The translations under genes and the position numbers were made by a program. From an uncultured Aquimarina sp. (GTDB lineage Bacteria > Bacteroidota > Bacteroidia > Flavobacteriales > Flavobacteriaceae): DNA of 64,000 nt. Of the stretch, positions 1-10,995 are shown one piece after another (within the stretch, counting starts at the first letter, position 1; each line of letters starts with the position of its first letter). The notes under the pieces are model-generated. The model was not told the DNA's origin, ran no database searches, and saw only the letters and a program-made list of their open reading frames with translations. The DNA is taken from positions 124,001 through 188,000 of the forward strand of contig CANMDH010000002.1 of the NCBI GenBank assembly GCA_947496555.1, written 5' to 3'.

Positions 1-884
1 GCAGCTTTAAAGAAAGGTGCTTCAGGATCATTATTAATCACCACCTTAACTTTACTCGCATTAATACCCGCGAGGTGTTGGATAGCTCCAGAAACTCCAA
101 TAGCAATATACAAGTTAGATGCTACTGGTTTTCCTGTTTGTCCAACATGCTCGCTATGCGGTCTCCATCCCATATCGCTTACAGGTTTCGAACATGCTGT
201 AGCAGCTCCCAACACATTAGCAAGATCTTCGATCATATGCCAATTTTCTGGACCTTTTAATCCACGACCTCCCGACACTACAACATCTGCATCAGCAATA
301 GATACTTTATCTGTAGCCTTGTCAACGGCTGTTACTGTTATTGCAAAATCTTCATCAGATAATGAAGGCTCAAAAGTTTCTGTGGTGGCGGCTCCAGAAT
401 TTTCTTTAAGCCCAAAAGCATTATTAGATAATCCGATGACCTTAACATCGGTTGACATTTCGGTTATATTAAACGCTTTATTAGTAAACGCAGTACGCTT
501 TACTTTAAAGGGAGATGCACTTTCTGGCAATGCCACTACATTTGACGCATATCCGGCATTAAGATTTACAGCTAACAAGGGTGCTAAAAACTTACTATCA
601 GCAGAAGAACTTACCACTACTACTTTTGCATCTTCTTTTTCTGCTGCTTGTTTTATAGCATCTGCATACGCTTTTGCGTTAAAAGTAGCTAGCTTATCAT
701 TGTTTATTCCTAATACTTTATCTACACCATACGTTCCCAACTCACTAGCATCTCCAACATTTATACTCACAGCGGTTACTGTGGTTCCCAACATATTAGC
801 AACTTCTTTTGCGTAAGAGGCTACTTCGAAAGCCGCTTTTTTAAACTTCCCTCCTTCGCTTTCTGTATATACTAAAACTGACAT
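1..884 (-). CDS. etfA: Electron transfer flavoprotein subunit alpha, 3' end cut by the window edge
   Basis: Reading the minus strand from the ATG at 884 gives an uninterrupted 294-codon frame that runs off the left edge. It begins MSVLVYTESEGGKFKKAAFE and contains the EtfA FAD-domain signatures VSGGRGLKGPENW, GWRPHSEHVGQTGKPV and the SGAIQHLAGI segment. The FAD-domain motifs are all present, and only about 30 residues of the usual ~320 are missing. EtfA carries FAD and, with EtfB, passes electrons from acyl-CoA dehydrogenases to ETF-quinone oxidoreductase. It lies 10 bp downstream of etfB and is surely co-transcribed with it. Confidence 0.95.
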   Translation of the reverse strand, partial: MSVLVYTESEGGKFKKAAFEVASYAKEVANMLGTTVTAVSINVGDASELGTYGVDKVLGINNDKLATFNAKAYADAIKQAAEKEDAKVVVVSSSADSKFLAPLLAVNLNAGYASNVVALPESASPFKVKRTAFTNKAFNITEMSTDVKVIGLSNNAFGLKENSGAATTETFEPSLSDEDFAITVTAVDKATDKVSIADADVVVSGGRGLKGPENWHMIEDLANVLGAATACSKPVSDMGWRPHSEHVGQTGKPVASNLYIAIGVSGAIQHLAGINASKVKVVINNDPEAPFFKA

Positions 885-894
885 ATTTTTTCTT

Positions 895-1641
895 TTAAAT
901 AGCTTTTGCTTCGTTATGTAATAAATCTATAAGTTCTTGAACATTCTCAGGAGAAACTAATTTCACATCTCCTTTTGGAGCCGGTTTTTCAAATTGAATA
1001 GCTTTAGTTTCTTGACCTGCATCAACAGGTTCAACTACGTTAAGAGGTTTTTTACGAGCCATCATTATTCCTCTCATATTAGGTATACGAAGATCACTTT
1101 CTTCTACTAATCCTTTCTGTCCACCAACGACCAATGGTAATTTGGCAGTAGATGTTTCTTTACCTCCATCAATCTCTCTAACGGCTGTTGCAGTATCACC
1201 TTCTATTTCTAAACCAATACATGTATTCACAAAATTAGCACCTGTAATAGCTGCAACCATCCCTGGAACCATCCCTCCATTATAATCAATAGACTCTCTA
1301 CCTCCAATCACAAGATCATATCCACCATCCTGCACAACTTTTGCCAATTGTTTTGCTACAAAAAAACCATCAGTAGCCTCAGCATTTACTCTTATCGCAT
1401 TGTCTGCTCCAATAGCAAGTGCTTTTCGTAATGTAGGTTCTGTTTCGGCCCCACCAACATTTACAACATCTACAGAAGCCCCTTGCTTCTCTTTAAACCA
1501 CATTGCACGGGTTAAACCAAATTCATCATTCGGATTAATTACAAACTGCACTCCATTAGTGTCAAATTTGGTGTCACCGTCTGTAAAATTAATTTTAGAA
1601 GTTGTGTCTGGCACATGGCTAATACAAACTAATATCTTCAT
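895..1641 (-). CDS. etfB: Electron transfer flavoprotein subunit beta
   Basis: A 248-residue protein starting MKILVCISHVPDTTSKI, full length for EtfB. The family features NPNDEFGLTRAMWFKE, DLVIGGRESIDYNGGMVPG and the C-terminal RIPNMRGIMMARKKPL are all visible. It is the non-FAD, AMP-binding subunit of the heterodimer that shuttles electrons in fatty-acid and amino-acid oxidation. It is the first gene of an etfB-etfA operon on the minus strand. A near-match to the flavobacterial -7 box (TACCTTCG, one mismatch to TAnnTTTG) sits 38 bp upstream, at 1679-1686 on the minus strand. Its upstream region is shared with the divergent pdhB-like gene. Confidence 0.96.
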   Translation of the reverse strand: MKILVCISHVPDTTSKINFTDGDTKFDTNGVQFVINPNDEFGLTRAMWFKEKQGASVDVVNVGGAETEPTLRKALAIGADNAIRVNAEATDGFFVAKQLAKVVQDGGYDLVIGGRESIDYNGGMVPGMVAAITGANFVNTCIGLEIEGDTATAVREIDGGKETSTAKLPLVVGGQKGLVEESDLRIPNMRGIMMARKKPLNVVEPVDAGQETKAIQFEKPAPKGDVKLVSPENVQELIDLLHNEAKAI

Positions 1642-1763
1642 TTTATATAGGTATTTTTTGAGAATTTAATAATAATTGCGAAGGTACAAATAAAATGTCT
1701 AATTTACTATGCGTGCATAATAAATTTTTTAATATTCCGGTCTAACTAAAGGGTTTTAATTGC

Positions 1764-1771
1764 TACTTTTG
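1764..1771 (+). promoter_or_regulatory. Flavobacterial -7 promoter element (TAnnTTTG) for the E1 beta gene
   Basis: TACTTTTG matches the Bacteroidota -7 consensus exactly and lies 34 bp before the ATG at 1806. I do not see a clear TTG -33 element at the expected spacing, so only the -7 half is supported. Confidence 0.45.
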
Positions 1772-1805
1772 CCTTTCGTGTAGCACAAAAATAACATTTA
1801 TATCA

Positions 1806-2783
1806 ATGAAGACGATACAATTCAGAGAAGCAATTTGCGAAGCAATGAGTGAAGAAATGCGACGAGACGAATCTATTTATTTAATGGGTGAAGAAGTTGC
1901 AGAATATAACGGTGCCTATAAGGCTAGTAAAGGTATGCTCGATGAGTTTGGCCCAGACCGAGTTATTGACACCCCCATTTCTGAATTAGGTTTTTCAGGA
2001 ATTGGCGTAGGAAGTGCAATGAATGGTAACCGTCCTATCATTGAGTTTATGACTTTTAATTTCTCATTAGTAGGAATTGACCAAATCATTAATAACGCTG
2101 CCAAAATGCGCCAAATGAGCGGTGGACAATTTAACATTCCTATTGTTTTTAGGGGTCCAACCGCTTCTGCAGGTCAGTTAGGCGCTACACATTCTCAAGC
2201 ATTTGAAAATTGGTTTGCTAATACTCCTGGTTTAAAAGTAGTCATTCCTTCTAATCCAAAAGATGCCAAAGGATTATTAAAATCCGCTATTCGAGATGAT
2301 GATCCTGTTATCTTTATGGAAAGTGAACAAATGTATGGTGATAAAGGAGAAGTACCAGAAGGAGAATACACTATTCCTCTGGGAGTAGCTGAAATCAAAA
2401 GAGAAGGTACCGATGTTACTGTCGTTTCTTTCGGTAAAATTATAAAAGAAGCTTACAAAGCTGCAGATGAGCTAGCTAAAGAAAATATTTCTTGTGAAGT
2501 AATAGATTTAAGAACAGTTAGACCTTTGGATCTGGATGCTATTTTTACTTCAGTTAGGAAAACCAATCGCTTAGTTATTCTAGAAGAAGCATGGCCACTT
2601 GCCAACATTTCTTCAGAAATCACTTATCAAGTCCAATCAAACATCTTTGACTATTTGGATGCTCCAATCATAAAAATTAATACTGCCGACACGCCTACCC
2701 CCTATTCACCGGTATTATTAGAACAATGGTTACCCAATAGTACAGATGTTGTAAAAGCTGTAAAAAAAGTGATGTACAAATAA
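1806..2783 (+). CDS. pdhB: Pyruvate dehydrogenase E1 component subunit beta
   Basis: A 325-residue protein of the two-subunit (alpha2beta2) E1 type. The N-terminal thiamine-diphosphate-binding half carries IYLMGEEVAEYNGAYKASKG, the acidic TPP-contact motif ISELGFSGIGVGSAM and FRGPTASAGQLGATHSQ. The C-terminal transketolase-like half carries VTVVSFGKI and VIDLRTVRPLDLDAI. With the alpha subunit and TPP it decarboxylates pyruvate and acetylates the lipoyl domain of E2, feeding acetyl-CoA to the TCA cycle. The alpha subunit and E2 are not adjacent, so the gene stands alone, as in many Flavobacteriia. A branched-chain 2-oxoacid E1 beta is the alternative, but the sequence reads as the pyruvate type. 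Confidence 0.92.
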   Translation: MKTIQFREAICEAMSEEMRRDESIYLMGEEVAEYNGAYKASKGMLDEFGPDRVIDTPISELGFSGIGVGSAMNGNRPIIEFMTFNFSLVGIDQIINNAAKMRQMSGGQFNIPIVFRGPTASAGQLGATHSQAFENWFANTPGLKVVIPSNPKDAKGLLKSAIRDDDPVIFMESEQMYGDKGEVPEGEYTIPLGVAEIKREGTDVTVVSFGKIIKEAYKAADELAKENISCEVIDLRTVRPLDLDAIFTSVRKTNRLVILEEAWPLANISSEITYQVQSNIFDYLDAPIIKINTADTPTPYSPVLLEQWLPNSTDVVKAVKKVMYK

Positions 2784-2898
2784 AATGAACCTTTTCATTT
2801 TACGTTTCATCAATTTGTAGGTGCCAATTAAGTGAAAAATGGCCTGAAAATTGATGTGATCCACTAATTATCACAAGTATTAATTTTAATGTCTTTGA

Positions 2899-5394
2899 AT
2901 GAGAGATTTGATTTTAGGGGGAATTCTGGCCATATTTAGCTGTACGTTTCTTTTTTCGCAAACTAAAGTTGGTGGCCAGGTTAATGACAGCAACAATCAA
3001 CCTATACCTTTTGCCAATGTCGTTTTTGTAAATTCTACTATAGGAACTATTACCGATGAAAACGGTAGATTTTATATGGAATCTGATGAAAACCACTCTA
3101 ACATTAAAATCTCTTTTATTGGCTTTGAGACCAAAAACATCAAACTTACCAAGCGTGTTACCTATAACATGGAGATCATTCTTGAAGAAGAAGCAGCAGC
3201 CTTGGACGCAGTGGTCATATATAAAGGAAAGACCTCTAAAAAGAACAACCCTGCTATTGACATTTTAAGAAAAGTCTGGAAAAATCGTAGAGTAAATGGT
3301 GTCAAAAAATTTAAACAATACCAGTATGACAAATACGAAAAGCTGGAATTTGATCTAAACACTATAGATAGTGCTTTAATTAATAGCCGTATTTTTAATG
3401 GTATGGAATTTATTTTTGATGATGTTGATACTTCAAGAATAACAGGAAAAACGTATCTACCTATTTTCCTTAATGAAGCCATCTCAAAAGTTTATGGTGA
3501 TAATACTACCAACGATTACAAAGAAGTCCTGAGGGGAAACAAAAACGCCGGTTTTAGTGACAATCAAACCTTAATTGCTTTTGTAAAAGATCTATATTCT
3601 GATTATGATGTATATGACAATTATTTAAAATTTTTTGACAAAAGCTTTACCAGCCCATTATCTCGTACAGGGGTTGACGTATATAATTATGTACTTACTG
3701 ATAGTGCATATATCGACAATAAATGGTGCTATAATATTACATATTATCCTAGGCGAAAGAATGAGCTTACTTTTCAAGGAGATTTTTGGGTAAATGACAC
3801 TACTTGGGCGATCAAGGACATAAATCTGGAAGTTACAAAAAGTGCCAATATTAATTGGGTAAAAGATTTATATATCGAACAAGAGTTTGATGTACTTAAT
3901 GACTCCATATTCTTAATTACTAAAGATTATTTTCAATCCGATTTCGCCTTTAGCAAAAAAGAAAAATCTCGTGGTGTATATGGCAAAAGAACTACCCTAT
4001 TCGATAATTACAAATTTGACATCAAAAAAGGTAATAAGTTCTATCAAAGTCAAGTAGACCCATATGATCAGGACATTTATAACCGGGAAGATTCCTTTTG
4101 GAAAAATGCCAGAATGGAAGAGCTCAATAAAGACGAGAAGAAAGTCTACAAATTATTAGATACCCTTAGAACGGTAAAAGCATTCAAAAGACTTTATAAT
4201 ATCGGAACCATTTTGGCAACTGGATATATCGAATTTGATGGTTTTGACTTTGGGCCTTTATTTTCAACTGTAGGTTTTAATGACATTGAAGGCTGGAGGC
4301 TTAGAGCCGGGGGTAGAACCTATTTTACTTCAAATGATAGATGGCGGATCGAAGGATATGGGGCCTATGGTTTTAAGGACAATAAATTTAAATATGGAAT
4401 ATCCGGTAAATATTTGGTCGACAGAAAATCCAGGCTTATCGTTTCGGCAGGAAATCGAAGAGACGTAGAACAACTTGGAGCCAGCCTAACAAATACTAAT
4501 GATGTTGAAGGAAGAAGTCTTGCCTCTTCTTCAATTATTGCTACAGGAGATAATGATAGATTAACGTCAATTAATTTATCTGCTTTCTCGATGCAGTTAG
4601 AACCTAAAAAGAATCTTACCATTGGGGTCACAGGATCATTTAGGACTTTAAAACCTGCTGATCGCTCCTTATTTAGTCTTGACTTTATTGATCCTGAAAC
4701 AAATGAACTAAAATCACAGATTAAACAAACCGAAATAGCAACATCTATTGCCTACTTCCCAGGTAGAAAAACCACTGGGTATGGTGTAGATCGAATAACG
4801 GTAAACGATGGTGACTTTGCAACCTTATTTCTTAATTATAGTGTAGGCATAAAAGATATTATTGAAAGTGATTTTGAATACCAAAAAGTTCAATTCTTAT
4901 ACCAACAACCCTGGAATATTGGTGGATTTGGAAGATTAAACAGTACTCTGGAAGTTGGAAAAACCTTTGGAGATGTGCCTCTTGGTTTACTAAGCGTGAT
5001 TCCCGGAAACCAAACATACTTATCTATATACAACACATTTCCACTACTTAACTTTTACGAATTCGTAACAGATACGTATGCCACATTGCATCTTGAACAT
5101 AATTTTAATGGAAGAATATTTTCAAGGATTCCATTATTAAGAAAGCTGAATCTTCGAGAATTGGTAGGATTAAGAGGTGCTTGGGGCCAATTATCCGATG
5201 AAAACCTTCTGTTAAGTGCTCCTTCAAACGAAATTCTAATCGCACCAGAAGATGAAGTCTATTGGGAATATAGTCTAGGTGTTGGAAATATCTTTAAAAT
5301 CTTCAGGATTGATTTCCATTTCAGAGGAAATTATTTTGATAACCCAGATGCACGTAAATTTGGAGTTACAGGTTCTTTTGGGTTCTATTTTTAA
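2899..5394 (+). CDS. DUF5686 and carboxypeptidase-regulatory-like domain outer-membrane protein
   Basis: 831 residues. An N-terminal signal peptide (hydrophobic stretch ending near FLFSQTKV) is followed by a carboxypeptidase D regulatory-like beta-sandwich at about residues 24-95 (KVGGQVNDSNNQPIPFANV, SFIGFETK). The rest is the DUF5686 body with many Tyr/Phe-alternating beta strands, ending in an aromatic-terminated strand (GSFGFYF) typical of outer-membrane beta barrels. The family is confined to Bacteroidota, resembles a TonB-independent barrel, and has no established function. There is no partner gene: it stands between the E1 beta gene and the pyrophosphatase. Localisation to the outer membrane is inferred from the C-terminal strand. 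Confidence 0.85.
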   Translation: MRDLILGGILAIFSCTFLFSQTKVGGQVNDSNNQPIPFANVVFVNSTIGTITDENGRFYMESDENHSNIKISFIGFETKNIKLTKRVTYNMEIILEEEAAALDAVVIYKGKTSKKNNPAIDILRKVWKNRRVNGVKKFKQYQYDKYEKLEFDLNTIDSALINSRIFNGMEFIFDDVDTSRITGKTYLPIFLNEAISKVYGDNTTNDYKEVLRGNKNAGFSDNQTLIAFVKDLYSDYDVYDNYLKFFDKSFTSPLSRTGVDVYNYVLTDSAYIDNKWCYNITYYPRRKNELTFQGDFWVNDTTWAIKDINLEVTKSANINWVKDLYIEQEFDVLNDSIFLITKDYFQSDFAFSKKEKSRGVYGKRTTLFDNYKFDIKKGNKFYQSQVDPYDQDIYNREDSFWKNARMEELNKDEKKVYKLLDTLRTVKAFKRLYNIGTILATGYIEFDGFDFGPLFSTVGFNDIEGWRLRAGGRTYFTSNDRWRIEGYGAYGFKDNKFKYGISGKYLVDRKSRLIVSAGNRRDVEQLGASLTNTNDVEGRSLASSSIIATGDNDRLTSINLSAFSMQLEPKKNLTIGVTGSFRTLKPADRSLFSLDFIDPETNELKSQIKQTEIATSIAYFPGRKTTGYGVDRITVNDGDFATLFLNYSVGIKDIIESDFEYQKVQFLYQQPWNIGGFGRLNSTLEVGKTFGDVPLGLLSVIPGNQTYLSIYNTFPLLNFYEFVTDTYATLHLEHNFNGRIFSRIPLLRKLNLRELVGLRGAWGQLSDENLLLSAPSNEILIAPEDEVYWEYSLGVGNIFKIFRIDFHFRGNYFDNPDARKFGVTGSFGFYF

Positions 5395-5539
5395 CAATAT
5401 TTATTAAAAAATAATTATTTAGTAATCTGTCCGCACTTTTTACCATTCCTGAAAACGTTATAGTTTATCATTACATCAAGAATTATTAAAAAAACTAATA
5501 TTTTCTTCACATAAATTTTAACTAACCCCTTGTAATAAC

Positions 5540-5547
5540 TATATTTG
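5540..5547 (+). promoter_or_regulatory. Flavobacterial -7 promoter element for ppa
   Basis: TATATTTG matches TAnnTTTG and lies 27 bp before the ATG at 5575. It overlaps an upstream in-frame ATG at 5545, so that earlier ATG would sit inside the promoter. This supports the 5575 start. No convincing -33 TTG is visible. Confidence 0.5.
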
Positions 5548-5574
5548 CCGCCCATTAAAAAGAAAACAAAAATT

Positions 5575-6105
5575 ATGAGCGCAGCGAGTAGTGAAAGCTT
5601 TGATGTACTTATCGAAATCCCAAAAGGAAGTCGAAACAAATATGAATACGATTTTGAGATAAAAAAAATTCGATATGATCGTATGATATTTTCTTCTATG
5701 ATGTATCCCGCTGATTATGGTTTCATACCAGAAACTCTGGCATTAGACGGGGACCCATTAGATGTATTAGTACTAGTTACAGAACCAACATTTCCAGGTT
5801 GTGTAATGGAGGTAAAACCAATTGGAGTATTCCATATGGCTGATGAAAAAGGGCCAGATGAAAAAATTATCTGTGTTCCCGTTTCGGACCCTATAGCAAG
5901 TAGACTTGCGGACCTTAAGGAGCTGAACCCTCATTTAATAAAGGAAATAGAGCATTTCTTTCAGGTGTACAAAGATTTAGAGAAGAAAAAAGTTGATGTT
6001 GGCGGTTGGGGAAATATAGACGAAGCTAAAGACATTATCAAAGCATGTGTAAAGCGTTTTGAAGAACTCGAAGACAAACCTAAAGGATTGTTTAGTATCT
6101 ATTAA
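5575..6105 (+). CDS. ppa: Inorganic pyrophosphatase (soluble, family I)
   Basis: 176 residues from the ATG at 5575. The family I active-site core DGDPLD lies at about residues 58-63 (Asp58, Asp60 and Asp63 bind metal), preceded by EIPKGSRNKYEYD (substrate-binding Lys/Arg/Glu) and YPADYGFIPET. It hydrolyses cytosolic pyrophosphate to phosphate with Mg2+, pulling biosynthetic reactions forward. The earlier in-frame ATG at 5545 would add ten Lys-rich residues but overlaps the -7 box, so I chose 5575. It is followed at once by a strong terminator and then by the membrane-bound pyrophosphatase, so both enzymes for the same substrate sit side by side but are probably separate transcripts. Confidence 0.96.
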   Translation: MSAASSESFDVLIEIPKGSRNKYEYDFEIKKIRYDRMIFSSMMYPADYGFIPETLALDGDPLDVLVLVTEPTFPGCVMEVKPIGVFHMADEKGPDEKIICVPVSDPIASRLADLKELNPHLIKEIEHFFQVYKDLEKKKVDVGGWGNIDEAKDIIKACVKRFEELEDKPKGLFSIY

Positions 6106-6124
6106 ATTTCATCCTAAAAAATAT

Positions 6125-6163
6125 AAAAAAGCACAATATTTTGCAGGAAATATTGTGCTTTTT
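6125..6163 (+). terminator. Rho-independent terminator after ppa
   Basis: A perfect 11-bp stem (6131-6141 with 6148-6158) closes a 6-base loop. It is preceded by an A tract and followed by TTTTT. It separates ppa from hppA. Confidence 0.85.
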
Positions 6164-6217
6164 CTATTTAGGGTATTTTTACTACTTTTAGCGACTAATT
6201 AACTTAAAATATATTTA

Positions 6218-8596
<2,379 letters not shown>

Positions 8597-8619
8597 AAAA
8601 AGTTAAAAATAACATACCG

Positions 8620-8657
8620 ACAACCTCGCTCCTTTGAGCGAGGTTGTTTATTTTTAT
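8620..8657 (+). terminator. Rho-independent terminator after hppA
   Basis: A perfect 11-bp GC-rich stem (8620-8630 with 8637-8647) with loop CCTTTG, followed by TTATTTTTAT. It lies in front of the 8679 start, so an upstream ATG at 8634 in the same frame would be inside the hairpin and is not used. Confidence 0.85.
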
Positions 8658-8678
8658 GTCAAAATCTACTTTTCTTAT

Positions 8679-9680
8679 ATGTTCAGAAAAAAAGCTTTGC
8701 GTATCAATACCTACCTTGGATATGGAACAAGCGCGCGTTTCCGAGCCAGTGGAAGAGCTTTAGAAGATGAAAATGTAGATTTTAGTGATAATCAAGGAAC
8801 CCTAAAAACCTTACGAAATATTTACAGGCAATTTGAAAGTGATGAAATAAGAAATATTCCTATAATTCTTAAACTTCCAGATGGGCAAATCCTTGAAACC
8901 TCTACCGACCATGAAGGGTATTATCACTTAGAACTTGATATTTCGACACTATCTGAACATTTAAGCAAAAATGGATGGGTTACTTATTCTGTTTCTTATA
9001 AAAAAGAAATGATGAAAAAAGAAATAAGTAACGGCAATACATTTTCTAGTGAAATGCTTATCCCTTCACACCATGCAGAATTTGGAGTTATAAGTGATAT
9101 CGACGATACCATATTACATACGGGAGTTGCCTCTTTCTTTAAGTGGAGAGTAGTGGTAAACACCATTTTTAAAAACTTTGATAAACGTAAAGCTATAGAT
9201 GGTACCGTAAAGTTTTATAAAAAGTTACAGCTAGGTAAAAAAAACACACCGGTAAATCCATTCTTTTATGTTAGCAATAGTCCTTGGAATTTGTATGATT
9301 ATCTAAGTGCTTTTTTTAGGAAAAATAATTTTCCAAAAGGGCCTATTTTGCTCAGAGATTTTAGGACTCCTTTTGATAAGACTCCCAAACCTAAAATGCC
9401 TCATAAACAATCAGAGATTTTAAATCTTCTGAAAATGTATCCCGAGATGAAGTTTATTTTGATTGGGGACAGTGGAGAAAAAGACGCAGATATCTATACC
9501 AAAATAGCACAAGAGTTCCCTGGCCGTATTTTGGCAATTTACTTAAGAAATGTAAACCATCGCCGAAAGGAAAAACGAATCAAAAAAATTATACAATCTT
9601 TTGATGCTGCTCCTATATTACTTGTTCACAACTCTGAAGAAGCCATAGAGCATGCAAAAAGAATAGGGCTTATTAACTAA
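8679..9680 (+). CDS. App1-like phosphatase (DUF2183 domain)
   Basis: 333 residues from the ATG at 8679. The C-terminal half is the App1/DUF2183 (LNS2-like HAD) catalytic domain: GVISDIDDTILHTGV with the DxDxT nucleophile motif at Asp140/Asp142/Thr144, FFYVSNSPWNLYDYL, PKGPILLRDFR and LIGDSGEKDADIY (distal acidic HAD motif). The N-terminal ~125 residues form the usual beta-rich lead domain. The yeast relative App1 is a phosphatidate phosphatase. The bacterial substrate is not known, so I call the fold and leave the substrate open. The 3' end overlaps the convergent S24 regulator by 4 bp. Confidence 0.85.
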   Translation: MFRKKALRINTYLGYGTSARFRASGRALEDENVDFSDNQGTLKTLRNIYRQFESDEIRNIPIILKLPDGQILETSTDHEGYYHLELDISTLSEHLSKNGWVTYSVSYKKEMMKKEISNGNTFSSEMLIPSHHAEFGVISDIDDTILHTGVASFFKWRVVVNTIFKNFDKRKAIDGTVKFYKKLQLGKKNTPVNPFFYVSNSPWNLYDYLSAFFRKNNFPKGPILLRDFRTPFDKTPKPKMPHKQSEILNLLKMYPEMKFILIGDSGEKDADIYTKIAQEFPGRILAIYLRNVNHRRKEKRIKKIIQSFDAAPILLVHNSEEAIEHAKRIGLIN

Positions 9681-10444
9681 CTTTTTAAACCTCTTACCTC
9701 AGAAGTAAGTGCCAACATTGCCTCCTGTAATTGTTTAATACTAGCTGTATCAGAATTAGCATCGATATTAAAACTCAGTTTACTGTTTACCTCCCACAAT
9801 TCAACAATTTGATGCGTTTTAATGTTATATGGTAGATACTCTGAATTCAAAGAAATCAATGTGATCACTGAAGCATCTTCATTTTTTCTTACTTTCTTTA
9901 CAACAACGCTATCTTCTAACACTACAACACAAATTGCATTGTTTCCTATTTCAGAAAGGTTATTAATAGCCTTACCAATTACCCACTCTTTTGGTTCCAA
10001 AATGGGTAACATACTATCTCCCTCTACTTGAAAACCACGATAAGTTGCGTTACGATATTCGGGTAAGGGAATATCAAATGCCGGTAATTGTTGGTACCAA
10101 TCCAGATCTTGTACATTATGAGGGTATCCAGCAGCAGCTTTGACATTCACCAGGACAATATTTTCATTGTTCTGAGAATCGACAGTTACTACCTTGGGAG
10201 ACACATCTCCTAGATGTAATTGAATCTTCTTTTGATTACTGTCACCAAACAGCCATAACGGGTTAATATTAAACTCCTGTAATAGTCTGGCTACAACTTT
10301 CCCCGAAATTTTAGTCTTCCCCCTCTCTATATCTGCAGTAGAATTTTTAATCTGTAAAATCTGTGCAAAATCAGATTGGGTATAATGGTTCTCTTCGCGA
10401 ATTTGTTTAAATCGCTTAATGGTTTGGTTAGTTAAATTATCCAT
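9677..10444 (-). CDS. XRE-family repressor with S24 (LexA-like) self-cleaving peptidase domain
   Basis: 255 residues. An N-terminal helix-turn-helix (about 8-62, QSDFAQILQIKNSTADIERG) is followed by a LexA/CI-type S24 domain. A candidate Ala-Gly cleavage bond lies at 105-106 in VKAAAGYP, the catalytic serine is Ser144 in VEGDSMLP, and the general-base lysine is Lys183/184 in SVVVKKV. Such proteins dimerise on operator DNA and cleave themselves when RecA filaments form on damaged DNA. The gene diverges from a three-gene repair-like set. The shared intergenic region holds two TGGAA-N3-TTCCA palindromes, the natural candidates for its operators, implying autoregulation and damage-inducible control. 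RecA-dependent cleavage is inferred from the residues. Confidence 0.85.
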   Translation of the reverse strand: MDNLTNQTIKRFKQIREENHYTQSDFAQILQIKNSTADIERGKTKISGKVVARLLQEFNINPLWLFGDSNQKKIQLHLGDVSPKVVTVDSQNNENIVLVNVKAAAGYPHNVQDLDWYQQLPAFDIPLPEYRNATYRGFQVEGDSMLPILEPKEWVIGKAINNLSEIGNNAICVVVLEDSVVVKKVRKNEDASVITLISLNSEYLPYNIKTHQIVELWEVNSKLSFNIDANSDTASIKQLQEAMLALTSEVRGLKS

Positions 10445-10520
10445 AAACTCAGGATTTTAATTATTATCTCATATATACACCTTTAGGATTTGGGATAATT
10501 AGTAACAAAGATAGAATATT

Positions 10521-10535
10521 TTGGAATAATTCCAA
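10521..10535. promoter_or_regulatory. Operator-like palindrome 1 (TTGGAATAATTCCAA)
   Basis: A perfect 15-bp inverted repeat with core TGGAA-N3-TTCCA, in the divergent region between the S24 repressor and the DUF559/radical-SAM genes. It shares its half-sites with the palindrome at 10560-10580. The two centres (10528 and 10570) are 42 bp apart, about four helical turns, which places them on the same DNA face. Confidence 0.6.
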
Positions 10536-10559
10536 TTTTAACATAATTATATTTTAATT

Positions 10560-10580
10560 TTTATGGAAATTTTCCATAAA
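10560..10580. promoter_or_regulatory. Operator-like palindrome 2 (21-bp perfect inverted repeat)
   Basis: A 21-bp perfect inverted repeat containing TGGAA-ATT-TTCCA at its centre, the same half-site and spacer length as the palindrome at 10521-10535. It ends 31 bp before the ATG at 10612, where it would block transcription of the rightward genes. A further TGGAA half-site follows at 10583-10587. Confidence 0.6.
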
Positions 10581-10611
10581 TTTGGAAAAATTACAACTAA
10601 ATAAGCCGTTT

Positions 10612-10995
10612 ATGTCAACACAAATCATCCCGGTGCATCAAAAAGTACCTGAAAAAATTATTCGTCATTCTTTGAATAATACGATCAAAACCATCGATAT
10701 ACTAGATACCAAATTACAGGAAAAAGGATATCACTTCTTAAAAAACCAGCAACTTGGTCGCTATCACTTCAATTTTTACTGCCCAAATTTGAAGATCGCT
10801 ATAGAAATTGATGGATATGCACATGAGTTTCAGGATATACATAATCAAGATGCACCTAAAAAATTATTTATTTCATCTTTAGGGGTTACCGTGTTTAGGT
10901 TTACAGATTATCAGGTTCTGGTGGATATTGATGAGATTTTCAGGGCCATCAAAAATCAGATACAATTGTCAACTATTAGCTCTTATGTCGTTTGA
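10612..10995 (+). CDS. DUF559-type (PD-(D/E)xK, Vsr-like) small nuclease-fold protein
   Basis: 127 residues from the ATG at 10612. A TTG at 10582 in the same frame lies against the operator palindrome and is less likely. The DUF559 core is visible as QLGRYHFNFYCPNLKIAIEIDGYAHE, with the acidic pair Glu65 and Asp67, then KKLFISSLGVTVFRFTDYQV. The family resembles very-short-patch-repair and restriction endonuclease folds and is usually annotated as an endonuclease-like domain without known substrate. It is the first gene rightward from the twin palindromes, and its 3' end overlaps the radical-SAM gene by 11 bp, so the two are translationally coupled and probably act together in DNA processing. 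Confidence 0.7.
   Translation: MSTQIIPVHQKVPEKIIRHSLNNTIKTIDILDTKLQEKGYHFLKNQQLGRYHFNFYCPNLKIAIEIDGYAHEFQDIHNQDAPKKLFISSLGVTVFRFTDYQVLVDIDEIFRAIKNQIQLSTISSYVV

Noticed and set aside
319-816. 165-residue open frame on the plus strand
   Set aside because: It is the exact antisense of etfA, whose minus-strand reading gives a clear protein family; the plus reading has no recognisable features.
2781-2802. A/T-rich 9-bp hairpin after the E1 beta gene
   Set aside because: The stem includes the stop codon and is not followed by a T run; too weak to call a terminator.
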